NCBI RefSeq assembly: GCF_004023625.1
Contig: NZ_RPDJ01000054.1
Location: 1 to 47,246 of the forward strand
Source: Streptomyces cavernae
GTDB taxonomy: Bacteria > Actinomycetota > Actinomycetes > Streptomycetales > Streptomycetaceae
Reading direction: 5' to 3'
Length of the DNA: 47,246 bases
In this document: in pieces, positions 25,210 through 34,734 of the stretch
Numbering within the stretch: position 1 is the first letter of the stretch
Layout of the letters: every line of letters begins with the position of its first letter
The notes under the pieces: model-generated
Databases searched by the model: none
Seen by the model: only the letters and a program-made list of their open reading frames with translations
Told to the model about the DNA's origin: nothing
Position numbers and translations under genes: made by a program

Positions 25210-26684
25210 ATGGAGGAGCTGCTTTCGGGCGAGCAGATGGGCGGCTTGGACGACCGGCTGGGCGGTTCGGGCGAGCAGATGGTCGGCCCGGATAACCGGC
25301 TGGGCGGCTCGGGCGAGTGGTCGGGGGGCTCGGGCTGGTTCGGCGACCGGCTGCCATCGGCCGTGCGCGCCGACATCGCCGCCCGCTCCGCCGGCGTCGG
25401 GGCCGTCCCACCGCCGCCGCCACGCCTGCCGCGCGGCGCCTCACCCGCCGTCGGCTGCTGACCGGCGGCGCGGCCCTGGCCGCGGCCGGCGCCGCCGGTA
25501 CCGCCTGGTGGCTGGCCGCCTCCGCCCCGGAGGAGGCCGCGACCACGGCATCGCGCACCGCGCCCGCGCCCGCCCCCCAGGACCCGGACGGACCGCCGCG
25601 GGCGCTGTGGGAGTACCGCGCGGACTTCTACACCGACTGGGAACTCGACCGACGGGCCCTGCTCGTCGACGACACGCTCCTCGTTCCCGCGGGCGGGCGG
25701 GAGCTGTACGGCATCGACGCCCGCCGCGGCACGTTGCGCTGGACGGCCCAGGGCGTGATCCCCCACCTGACCGCGTGCGGGCCGCTGGCCGTCACCTCCA
25801 CGGTGGACAGCGGCGGACGGCTGGCCGCCGTGGAGGCGTTCGACGGCCGCGTCCGGTACACGGATCCGCTCGGACTCAGCTTCGCGCTGCTGCTGCAGCC
25901 CGTGTGCGCGTCCGACGGCCGGACGGTCTACCTGGTGGGACACGAGCCGGCCGCGGACTACAGGGACGATCCCGTGCGGCGCGAGAGGTTCCTCGTCGCG
26001 TACGACATGCGGGACCGGCGCGAGCGCTGGCGGCGGCCGCTCCGGCGGAGCGGTGCCAGTGCCGTCGTCGGGGCGGTCGCCGACGGCATGCTGCTGTTCC
26101 TGTAGGAGGACTCGGTCACGGCGTACCGGAGCGGATCCGGCGCTCCGGCGTGGCGCCGCGAGCTGTCCACCACGGCGCTCGAGGTGCCCGAGGGGGCCGG
26201 GATGCCCGACCGGACCCTCGCCGCCGCCGACGACACCGTGGTGGTCACCGGCCGTGGTGTCCTCTGCCTCGAACTGCGCACCGGCCGCACCCTGTGGAGC
26301 GTCGACCCCGAGGACACGGGCGCGGACCGGAAGGGCAGGGCCCTGTACGGCGGTGCGACCATCGACGGCAGGACGGTCTGTCTGAGCAGCGACGGCCCCG
26401 ACCTGCTCGTCGTCGAACGGGACCGGCGCAAGCGGCGGTGGTCCTGGTCCCACTCGTACTTCTGGTTCGGACCGGTGGCTCCGCCGCTGCTCGCGGGCGG
26501 CTATGTCTTCCCCCGGGTGGCCGCAAGCACCGAGGACGCCTGCGCGGTGGACCTGCGCACGCACAAGACCGCATGGACGCTGAAGTCCGTCGACGCGGAG
26601 GCCGCCGACCTGCAGTTGCTCGCCGATTCGCAGCGGCTGTACGTGCTGCGCGGCTCCCGGCTCCGGGGCTTCCCACTGACCTGA
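25210..26684 (+). pseudogene. PQQ-like beta-propeller protein, disrupted paralogue lacking a kinase domain
   Basis: From ATG 25210 a short frame encodes a repetitive N-terminus and stops at 25461. A one-base deletion around 25405-25445 would join it to the next frame, which has RRRLLTGGAALAAAG (Tat-like membrane segment) and propeller blades (LYGIDARRGTLRW, LVAYDMRDRRERW, CLELRTGRTLWSVD). A TAG at 26103-26105 then interrupts the open frame (a single change from Gln CAG); reading resumes to the stop at 26684. The C-terminal part resembles the preceding broken gene, so the pair may be tandem paralogues. Function unknown; probably a membrane-anchored extracytoplasmic propeller when intact. Confidence 0.65.
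25225..25320 (+). repeat. 42-bp in-frame tandem repeat in the propeller pseudogene
   Basis: Two near-identical 42-bp units (25225-25266, 25267-25308) and a partial third encode SGEQMGGLDDRLGG, SGEQMVGPDNRLGG and SGEWSGG. Confidence 0.7.
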
Positions 26685-26797
26685 CAATCACTCGATTGCC
26701 TGTCCGCGGCACCCGGACGCCCTCGGCCGAAACGGTGGCCCCGGGCCCGTGGGAGGTGCGCGAGGACTGGTGAGGGTGCCCGAAATCGGGTACATAC

Positions 26798-26815
26798 GAC
26801 CGAGTAGCACCGGTC
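26798..26815. promoter_or_regulatory. possible operator upstream of acyl-CoA dehydrogenase
   Basis: GACCG (26798-26802) and CGGTC (26811-26815) form a short inverted repeat about 60 nt before the start codon. ACCGGTCGGT-type motifs are common for TetR regulators of fatty-acid genes. Weak evidence. Confidence 0.25.
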
Positions 26816-26875
26816 GGTAACCGGGATCACCGGCCGACCCGCCCAGACCCCCGATCGCGGCGAGGTGAGCCCCTC

Positions 26876-28813
26876 ATGACCGCAGCACCCACGAAGCCGA
26901 CCGTCACCGAGCGCGAGGCGCGCGAAGTGGCCGAGGCCGCCCGGGAGCAGGACTGGCGCAAGCCCAGTTTCGCCAAGGAACTCTTCCTCGGCCGCTTCCG
27001 GCTGGACCTGATCCACCCGCACCCGCTCCCGGCAGACGAGGACGCCCAGCGAGGCGAGGAGTTTCTCGCCAAGCTGCGTGACTTCTGCGAGACGAAGATC
27101 GACTCGGCCCGCATCGAACGCGAAGCCCGGATCCCCGACGAGGTCGTCAACGGCCTCAAGGAGATCGGCGCCCTCGGCATGAAGATCGACACCAAGTACG
27201 GCGGTCTGGGGCTGACGCAGGTCTACTACAACAAGGCCCTCGCCCTGGTCGGCTCGGCCTCTCCCGCGATCGGCGCGCTGCTCTCGGCGCACCAGTCGAT
27301 CGGCGTACCGCAGCCGCTGAAGCTCTTCGGCACCAAGGAACAGCAGGAGCTGTTCCTGCCGCGGTGCGCCCGCACGGACATCTCGGCCTTCCTGCTGACC
27401 GAGCCGGACGTCGGTTCGGACCCGGCGCGGCTGGCCACGACGGCCGTTCCGGACGGGGACGACTACATCCTCGACGGCGTCAAACTGTGGACGACCAACG
27501 GCGTCGTCGCCGACCTGCTCGTGGTGATGGCCCGCGTACCGAAGTCCGAGGGCCACAAGGGCGGCATCACGGCCTTCGTCGTGGAGGCCTCGTCCGAGGG
27601 CATCACCGTCGAGAACCGCAACGCCTTCATGGGCCTGCGCGGTCTGGAGAACGGCGTCACCCGCTTCCACCGGGTCCGGGTCCCCGCCGCCCACCGGATC
27701 GGCCCCGAGGGCGCCGGCCTGAAGATCGCGCTGACCACCCTGAACACCGGGCGGCTCTCCCTGCCCGCGATGTGCGCCGGCGCAGGCAAGTGGTGTCTGA
27801 AGATCGCGCGCGAGTGGTCGGCCGCCCGTGAGCAGTGGGGCAAGCCGGTCGCGCTGCACGAGGCGGTCGGCTCGAAGATCTCCTTCATCGCCGCGACGAC
27901 GTTCGCGCTGGAAGCGGTCGTCGACCTGTCGTCGCAGATGGCCGACGAGAACCGCAACGACATCCGCATCGAAGCAGCCCTCGCCAAGCTCTACGGCTCG
28001 GAGATGGCCTGTCTGATGGCGGACGAGCTGGTGCAGATCCGGGGCGGACGCGGATTCGAGACAGCCGAGTCGCTGGCGGCCCGCGGCGAGCGGGCGGTGC
28101 CGGCCGAGCAGATGCTGCGCGACCTGCGCATCAACCGCATCTTCGAGGGCTCGACCGAGATCATGCACCTGCTGATCGCCCGGGAGGCGGTCGACGCCCA
28201 CCTGTCGGTGGCGGGCGATCTGATCGATCCCGAGAAGTCGCTCTCCGACAAGGCGAGGGCGGGCGCGAACGCCGGAGCCTTCTACGCCCGCTGGCTGCCC
28301 AAGCTGGTCGCCGGGCCGGGGCAGCTGCCGCGCTCGTACGGGGAGTTCCACCCCGCAGGTCACGTGGATCTCTCCACGCACCTGCGCTACGTCGAGCGCA
28401 CCTCCCGCAAGCTGGCCCGCTCCACCTTCTACGCGATGTCCCGCTGGCAGGGCCGCATGGAGACCAAGCAGGGATTCCTCGGGCGGATCGTGGACATCGG
28501 CGCGGAACTCTTCGCCATGAGCGCCACCTGCGTCCGGGCCGAGCTCCTGCGCAGGAACGGCGACCACGGCCGCGAGGCCTACCAACTGGCCGACGCGTTC
28601 TGCCGCCAGTCCCGCATCCGAGTCGAGGAACTCTTCGACCGGCTGTGGCGCAACACCGACGACCTCGACCGCCGGGTGGTCAAGGGAGTGCTCTCCGGCA
28701 TGTACGAGTGGCTGGAGGAGGGCGTCGTCGACCCCTCGGGGCAGGGTCCGTGGATCGCGGACGCCACACCCGGCCCGTCCCAGCGAAAGAACGTCCACCG
28801 ACCGATCCGCTGA
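26876..28813 (+). CDS. acyl-CoA dehydrogenase family protein
   Basis: A 645-residue flavoprotein, longer than the usual ~380-residue acyl-CoA dehydrogenases and like the long FadE-type form with a C-terminal helical extension. Visible features are the substrate/FAD-binding LLTEPDVGSDPARL, the ITAFVVEASSEGITVENRNAFMG-region domain, QIRGGRGFETAES for FAD contacts, and RIFEGSTEIM, where the Glu is in the position of the catalytic base in several subfamilies. It catalyses alpha,beta-dehydrogenation of acyl-CoA, feeding electrons to ETF. It stands alone between the decayed island and dxr. The chain length of its substrate is unknown. Confidence 0.88.
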   Translation: MTAAPTKPTVTEREAREVAEAAREQDWRKPSFAKELFLGRFRLDLIHPHPLPADEDAQRGEEFLAKLRDFCETKIDSARIEREARIPDEVVNGLKEIGALGMKIDTKYGGLGLTQVYYNKALALVGSASPAIGALLSAHQSIGVPQPLKLFGTKEQQELFLPRCARTDISAFLLTEPDVGSDPARLATTAVPDGDDYILDGVKLWTTNGVVADLLVVMARVPKSEGHKGGITAFVVEASSEGITVENRNAFMGLRGLENGVTRFHRVRVPAAHRIGPEGAGLKIALTTLNTGRLSLPAMCAGAGKWCLKIAREWSAAREQWGKPVALHEAVGSKISFIAATTFALEAVVDLSSQMADENRNDIRIEAALAKLYGSEMACLMADELVQIRGGRGFETAESLAARGERAVPAEQMLRDLRINRIFEGSTEIMHLLIAREAVDAHLSVAGDLIDPEKSLSDKARAGANAGAFYARWLPKLVAGPGQLPRSYGEFHPAGHVDLSTHLRYVERTSRKLARSTFYAMSRWQGRMETKQGFLGRIVDIGAELFAMSATCVRAELLRRNGDHGREAYQLADAFCRQSRIRVEELFDRLWRNTDDLDRRVVKGVLSGMYEWLEEGVVDPSGQGPWIADATPGPSQRKNVHRPIR

Positions 28814-28928
28814 CCGGAGTCCGCCCGCCGGACCATCGGCTGACCCAGCCCGCAGGCTGACAGGGGACGGAGGCTGACCGAGCACGCAGGCTCACCGACC
28901 GAGGACGCAGGTTGCCCGACGCACAGGT

Positions 28929-28979
28929 GCGCCGGGCAGCCTGACCGGTGAGCGAGGCGCCGGGCAGCCTGACCGGTGA
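28929..28979 (+). repeat. 23-bp direct repeat upstream of dxr
   Basis: GCGCCGGGCAGCCTGACCGG plus TGA occurs at 28929-28951 and 28957-28979 (28-bp period). The wider gap 28814-29109 has looser CAGGCTGACCGA-like repeats and no gene. Confidence 0.7.
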
Positions 28980-29096
28980 CCGGGGCGGGGACCCGAGGCG
29001 TGGCGGTGAACCCCGTGCCGTCCGGTCGAGCCACTCCTACGGGAGAACTCCCGCCGAGGAGTGGGACACCCTGTCCTGGCCCGCCCGCGGACCGGC

Positions 29097-29112
29097 GACA
29101 ATGGGGGCCATG
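29097..29112 (+). promoter_or_regulatory. putative leaderless promoter/start of dxr
   Basis: GACAAT (29097-29102) is 7 nt before ATG 29110, so transcription would begin at the start codon. No ribosome site other than GGGGG is present. The sequence matches the phosphodiesterase start region for 15 nt. Confidence 0.4.
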
Positions 29113-30402
29113 AGCGACAGCCCAGCCCCCCTCGCCGACCCGCATCTCGTCTACGACCCCGGCGTCGGTGACGGACCGAGAGAGATCGTCGTCCTCGGAT
29201 CCACCGGCTCGATCGGCACACAGGCCATCGACCTGGTACTGCGCAACCCCGACCGGTTCGCCGTCACCGGGCTCTCCGCGGCCGGCGGCCGGGTGTCGCT
29301 GCTCGCGGAGCAGGCCCACCGGCTGCGGGTGCGGACCGTCGCCGTCGCCCGCGAGGACGCCGTGCCAGCGCTCAGGGAAGCACTCAGCCGGCTCTACGGA
29401 CCTGGGGAACCGCTCCCCGAGATCCTCGCCGGCGCGCAGGCGGCCACCGAGCTCGCCGCGGCGGGGGACTGCCACACCGTACTGAACGGCATCACCGGCT
29501 CCATCGGCCTCGCCCCCACCCTCGCCGCCCTGGAGGCGGGCCGCACCCTCGCGCTCGCCAACAAGGAATCGCTCATCGTCGGCGGCCCGCTGGTGAAGGC
29601 GCTGGCCAAGCCGGGGCAGATCATCCCCGTCGACTCGGAGCACGCGGCGCTGTTCCAGGCGCTCGCCGCGGGCACGCGCCCTGAAGTGCGCAAGCTCGTC
29701 GTGACCGCCTCCGGTGGACCGTTCCGGGGCCGGACGAAGGCGGAGCTGGCGGACGTCACCCCGGCCGACGCCCTCGCGCACCCCACCTGGGCCATGGGCC
29801 CGGTGATCACGATCAATTCGGCGACGCTGGTCAACAAGGGACTGGAAGTCATCGAGGCGCACCTCCTCTACGACATTCCCTTCGATCGGATTGAGGTGGT
29901 CGTGCATCCGCAGTCGTATGTCCACTCGATGGTGGAGTTCACGGACGGATCGACGCTGGCGCAGGCGACGCCCCCCGACATGCGGGGGCCGATCGCCATC
30001 GGTCTGGGCTGGCCGCAGCGCGTCCCCGACGCGGCGCCCGCCTTCGACTGGACCAAGGCCTCCACCTGGGAGTTCTTCCCCCTCGACAATGACGCGTTCC
30101 CCTCGGTCGGCCTCGCCCGGCACGTGGGGGAGCTCGCGGGAACCGCACCGGCAGTGTTCAATGCCGCGAACGAGGAGTGCGTGGACGCCTTCCTGAACGG
30201 CGCACTGCCCTTCAACGGGATCATGGAGACCGTGACACGGGTCGTCGCCGAGCACGGAACGCCCCGTACGGGAACTTCACTGACCGTCGAAGACGTCCTC
30301 GAAGCGGAGGCCTGGGCACGGGCCCGGGCCCGGGAGCTGACCGAACACATGACGACCGAAAAACAAATGACGACCGAGCAGACGGCGGAGGCTCGTGCAT
30401 GA
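29110..30402 (+). CDS. dxr: 1-deoxy-D-xylulose 5-phosphate reductoisomerase
   Basis: A 430-residue enzyme of the MEP isoprenoid pathway, converting DXP to MEP with NADPH and a divalent metal. The NADPH motif GSTGSIGTQA is near residues 30-39, LANKESLIVGG follows, and the metal/substrate site VDSEHAALFQ and PTWAMGPVITINSATLVNKG are conserved. The C-terminus carries a short extra Thr/Glu/Ala-rich tail. A second in-frame ATG three codons upstream (29101) is less likely. The stop overlaps the next start (ATGA), coupling it to the protease gene; ispG of the same pathway follows. Confidence 0.95.
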   Translation: MSDSPAPLADPHLVYDPGVGDGPREIVVLGSTGSIGTQAIDLVLRNPDRFAVTGLSAAGGRVSLLAEQAHRLRVRTVAVAREDAVPALREALSRLYGPGEPLPEILAGAQAATELAAAGDCHTVLNGITGSIGLAPTLAALEAGRTLALANKESLIVGGPLVKALAKPGQIIPVDSEHAALFQALAAGTRPEVRKLVVTASGGPFRGRTKAELADVTPADALAHPTWAMGPVITINSATLVNKGLEVIEAHLLYDIPFDRIEVVVHPQSYVHSMVEFTDGSTLAQATPPDMRGPIAIGLGWPQRVPDAAPAFDWTKASTWEFFPLDNDAFPSVGLARHVGELAGTAPAVFNAANEECVDAFLNGALPFNGIMETVTRVVAEHGTPRTGTSLTVEDVLEAEAWARARARELTEHMTTEKQMTTEQTAEARA

Positions 30403-31703
30403 CGACACTGATGATGATCCTCGGCATAGTCGTGTTCGTGGTCGGCCTGCTTGTGTCGATCGCCTGGCACGAGCTGGGACATCTGTCGACCGCCAAGCTC
30501 TTCGGCATCCGCGTGCCGCAGTACATGGTGGGCTTCGGGCCGACCATCTGGTCACGCAAGAAGGGTGAGACCGAGTACGGGATCAAGGCGATCCCGCTCG
30601 GCGGCTACATCCGCATGATCGGTATGTTCCCGCCCGGCCCGGACGGCCGGATCGAGGCCCGCTCCACCTCGCCCTTCCGCGGCATGATCGAGGACGCGCG
30701 CGCGGCCGCGTTCGAGGAACTCAAGCCCGGCGACGAGAACCGGCTGTTCTACACGCGCGCGCCCTGGAAGCGCGTGATCGTGATGTTCGCCGGCCCGTTC
30801 ATGAACCTCATCCTGGCCGTCGTGGTGTTCGTCGGCGTGATGATGACCTTCGGCGTCAACACGCAGACCACCACCGTGGGCAAGGTCTCGGACTGCGTCA
30901 TCCAGCAGAGCGAGAGCCGCTCGAAGTGCGCGGCCTCCGACCCGGAGGCACCCGCCAAGGCTGCGGGCCTCAAGGCGGGCGACAAGATCGTCGCGTTCAA
31001 CGGCGAGAAGGTCCGCGACTGGTCCACGCTGCAGGAGGACATCCGCGCCAACCCCGGCAAGGACGTCACGCTCACCGTCGAGCGCAAGGGCGAGACGGTC
31101 GACCTCAAGGCCCACCTCATCCGCAACCAGGTCAGCCAGAGCGACGGCAGCGGCGGATACGTCGAGGGCAAGTACGTCTACGCCGGCTTCCTCGGCTTCA
31201 CTCCGGCCTCCGGCATCGTGCAGCAGTCCTTCGGACAGTCCGTGGACCGTATGGGCGACATGATGGTCAACGGCGTCGAGTCGCTGATCGCGCTGCCCAG
31301 CAAGGTTCCCGCCCTGTGGGACGCGGCCTTCGGCGACGGCCCGCGCGAGGCGGACTCCCCGATGGGTGTGGTCGGCGCGGCCCGGGTCGGCGGCGAGGTC
31401 TTCACGCTCGACATCCCGCCGTCCCAGCAGGTCGCGATGATGCTGCTACTGGTCGCGGGCTTCAACCTCTCCCTCTTCCTGTTCAACATGCTCCCGCTGC
31501 TCCCGCTCGACGGCGGGCACATCGCGGGCGCCCTGTGGGAGTCGCTGCGCCGGAACGCGGCCCGGGTACTGCGCCGCCCGGACCCCGGCCCGTTCGATGT
31601 CGCGAAGCTCATGCCGGTCGCGTACGTCGTCGCGAGCATCTTCATCTGCTTCACGATCCTGGTCCTGATCGCGGACCTGGTGAACCCGGTGACGATCTCC
31701 TGA
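30399..31703 (+). CDS. rseP: M50 site-2 zinc metalloprotease (RseP-like)
   Basis: A 434-residue intramembrane protease. HELGH (residues 24-28) supplies two zinc-binding His and the catalytic Glu in the first membrane helix. A PDZ-like domain lies in the middle (GLKAGDKIVAFNGEKV). The third zinc ligand is in NMLPLLPLDGGHIAGAL near the C-terminus. About four membrane helices are visible. Family members cleave anti-sigma factors and other membrane segments. The ATG overlaps the dxr stop by 4 nt. The dxr-rseP-ispG order is widespread in actinobacteria. Confidence 0.9.
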   Translation: MTTLMMILGIVVFVVGLLVSIAWHELGHLSTAKLFGIRVPQYMVGFGPTIWSRKKGETEYGIKAIPLGGYIRMIGMFPPGPDGRIEARSTSPFRGMIEDARAAAFEELKPGDENRLFYTRAPWKRVIVMFAGPFMNLILAVVVFVGVMMTFGVNTQTTTVGKVSDCVIQQSESRSKCAASDPEAPAKAAGLKAGDKIVAFNGEKVRDWSTLQEDIRANPGKDVTLTVERKGETVDLKAHLIRNQVSQSDGSGGYVEGKYVYAGFLGFTPASGIVQQSFGQSVDRMGDMMVNGVESLIALPSKVPALWDAAFGDGPREADSPMGVVGAARVGGEVFTLDIPPSQQVAMMLLLVAGFNLSLFLFNMLPLLPLDGGHIAGALWESLRRNAARVLRRPDPGPFDVAKLMPVAYVVASIFICFTILVLIADLVNPVTIS

Positions 31704-31875
31704 GCCACCCGACGACACCGGATCGTTCCTGGTCGGCCCCGGCCGACCCCGGTTCACCGGGAAGTCGCACGCGGTTCGCGGCCGCCGGACACACCGGCGG
31801 CCCGGCCGCCCGCCGCACGACGGTGACCGGCGCCGATCACCCGTACGGGATGTGAATCGTGCTGCGCGGGTGCCG

Positions 31876-31881
31876 TAATCT
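31876..31881 (+). promoter_or_regulatory. possible -10 element for ispG
   Basis: TAATCT lies 57 nt upstream of ATG 31939 in the 235-bp gap after the protease gene. It suggests ispG has its own promoter; no convincing -35 was found. Confidence 0.3.
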
Positions 31882-31938
31882 CAGGGTGGAGCCCGCTGAA
31901 AACGGGACCTCGATCCATACCTTGGGGTTGCACAGCAG

Positions 31939-33096
<1,158 letters not shown>

Positions 33097-33132
33097 CCAC
33101 CGTCACCGAGTGACCTGAGAGTGACACTTCAC

Positions 33133-33165
33133 CCGTGGGGGTGGGCGTTTCGCCCACCCCCACGG
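33133..33165. terminator. rho-independent-like terminator after ispG
   Basis: CCGTGGGGGTGGGCG (33133-33147) and its exact complement (33151-33165) form a 15-bp perfect stem with a TTT loop, 36 nt after the ispG stop. There is no U tract, as usual in Streptomyces. Confidence 0.85.
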
Positions 33166-33200
33166 CGCGTTCCGTACGACGTCCACGTCTGCGCGATCTC

Positions 33201-33229
33201 TTGACAGCTCCGATGTATCGCAGGATCTT
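33201..33229 (+). promoter_or_regulatory. promoter with embedded palindrome for the GH28-GH29 operon
   Basis: TTGACA (33201-33206) is separated by 17 nt from GATCTT (33224-33229). The spacer holds the near-palindrome CGATGTATCG (33211-33220), well placed for a repressor. This is the only plausible promoter for the two-gene cassette. Confidence 0.5.
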
Positions 33230-33243
33230 GTTCGAGGCTGCGA

Positions 33244-33272
33244 CCAAAGGACCTGCTGCTGTAGGTCTTTGG
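33244..33272 (+). promoter_or_regulatory. leader hairpin of the GH28-GH29 operon
   Basis: CCAAAGGACCT (33244-33254) pairs with AGGTCTTTGG (33263-33272) with one bulged base, at the expected 5' end of the leader and about 50 nt before the start codon. It may be an operator or an RNA element; nothing distinguishes the two. Confidence 0.4.
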
Positions 33273-33321
33273 CAAGGATTCATCCGATGAACAGGAAACT
33301 GTGACTGAGGAGTGGTCCACT

Positions 33322-34734
33322 GTGCGCGTACGCATGTCCCGACGCAGGGCGCTGGCCGCGGGCGGTCTGGCCGTGGTCGGCCCGCTGTTGCGCCCGCCCC
33401 CCGCGGCGGCCGGCGGCCGGGGCGATCCGTGGGCCCGGGTGCCCCGCGTCCTGGCCCGGATCCGTCCGCCCGTCTTCCCCCGGCGCCGGTTCGACATCAG
33501 GGACTTCGGCGCGGTCGCGGGCGCGGCCGTGCCGTGCACGGAGGCCTTCCGCCGGGCCATCGCGGCGGCTCATCGGGCGGGCGGCGGCCGTGTCGTCGTA
33601 TCGGATGGCAGGTACCTGACAGGAGCCATTCATCTGCGCAGCAATGTCGAGCTGCATGTGACCGGGGACGCGGTCATCGCCTTCAGCCCCGATCCGGCCG
33701 ACTACCTGCCCGCCGTGCTCACCCGCTGGGAGGGCACCGAATGCTGGAACTACTCACCCTTCGTCTACGCCCACCGAGCCCGGAACGTGGCCGTCACCGG
33801 TGAGGGCGTACTCGACGGCCAGGCGCGACTTGGACCCTGGGAGAGCTGGTACCGCACCGACGGACTCCAGGGCCCCGACCAGAAACTGCTGCGGCAGATG
33901 GGGAGTTCCGGCGTCCCGGTGGCGGAGCGCCGCTTCGGCGCCGGCCACTGGCTGCGCCCCCAGCTCATCCAGTTCAACCGCTGCCGCGACGTCCTCGTCA
34001 GCGACGTCACCATCGTCGACCCACCGATGTGGACGGTGCACCCCGTACTGTCCACCAACGTCACCGTCCGTGGCATCACGGTCGACAGCACCCTCTACAA
34101 CACCGACGGCTGTGACCCGGAGGCCTGCCGGGACGTGCACATCACCGGGTGCGACTTCAACACCAACGACGACTGCGTCGCCGTGAAGTCCGGCCGTGAC
34201 GAGGACGGGCACCGGGTCGGAGTGCCCAGCGAGAACATCGTCGTCCAGGACTGCCGGTTCTCCGGCCGGTGGGGCGGGCTCACGGTCGGCAGCGAGATGT
34301 CGGGCGGGGTGCGCGACGTCTTCGCCGAGCGGTGTGTCATCAACTCGCCCGCGTTCCCCGGACGTTACCCGGTCAAGTACCCGCTCTACGTCAAGGCCAG
34401 CAAAAAGCGCGGAGGCCGGATCGAGGGAGTGCACATCCGTGACTTCACAGGTGGTGGCGTCGAACGCGAGGCCGTGTTCGTCACGCTGAACTACAACGGC
34501 GGCGAGGGCGGCACACTGCCCGTCGCCGTCAGTGACATCACAGTGGACCGCACCCGGCTCGACGGCGCGCGGGCGGTGCTGAACCTCGAGGGCCTGCCGT
34601 CCGACCACATCACCGGGGTGCGTCTGTCGCGCTCCGACTTCACCGGGGTGCGCGGACCCGACAGCGTCGCGCACACCGACGGCCTCACCTTCCACCGGGT
34701 CACCGTCAACGGCACGGAGGTCACCTATCCATGA
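33322..34734 (+). CDS. GH28-family secreted polygalacturonase-like hydrolase
   Basis: A 470-residue protein with an N-terminal Tat signal (MSRRRALAAGGLAVVGPLL, twin Arg) and a right-handed parallel beta-helix of the pectin-lyase fold. The GH28 active-site signatures NTDGCDP (general Asp) and NTNDDCVAVKSG (paired Asp) are present, and RFDIRDFGA marks the helix start. GH28 enzymes hydrolyse galacturonan backbones of pectin. I chose GTG 33322 because GAGGAG lies 9 nt upstream; GTG 33301 and ATG 33334 are alternatives. The stop overlaps the fucosidase start (ATGA), so the two are co-translated. It lies between ispG and core-locus genes. Confidence 0.82.
   Translation: MRVRMSRRRALAAGGLAVVGPLLRPPPAAAGGRGDPWARVPRVLARIRPPVFPRRRFDIRDFGAVAGAAVPCTEAFRRAIAAAHRAGGGRVVVSDGRYLTGAIHLRSNVELHVTGDAVIAFSPDPADYLPAVLTRWEGTECWNYSPFVYAHRARNVAVTGEGVLDGQARLGPWESWYRTDGLQGPDQKLLRQMGSSGVPVAERRFGAGHWLRPQLIQFNRCRDVLVSDVTIVDPPMWTVHPVLSTNVTVRGITVDSTLYNTDGCDPEACRDVHITGCDFNTNDDCVAVKSGRDEDGHRVGVPSENIVVQDCRFSGRWGGLTVGSEMSGGVRDVFAERCVINSPAFPGRYPVKYPLYVKASKKRGGRIEGVHIRDFTGGGVEREAVFVTLNYNGGEGGTLPVAVSDITVDRTRLDGARAVLNLEGLPSDHITGVRLSRSDFTGVRGPDSVAHTDGLTFHRVTVNGTEVTYP

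Noticed and set aside
25225..25320. Minus-strand Pro/Ser repeat protein over the 42-bp repeats
   Set aside because: The repeats are in phase with the plus-strand frame from ATG 25210, which fits better, and no minus start is supported.
20507..26684. Frameshifts explained only by poor sequencing
   Set aside because: Not excluded for single sites, but breaks cluster in this island while 40 kb of neighbouring genes are intact, and truncated fusions cannot be base-call errors.
33301..33334. GTG 33301 as GH28 start
   Set aside because: The GAGGAG that would serve translation lies inside it and is well spaced for GTG 33322 instead.
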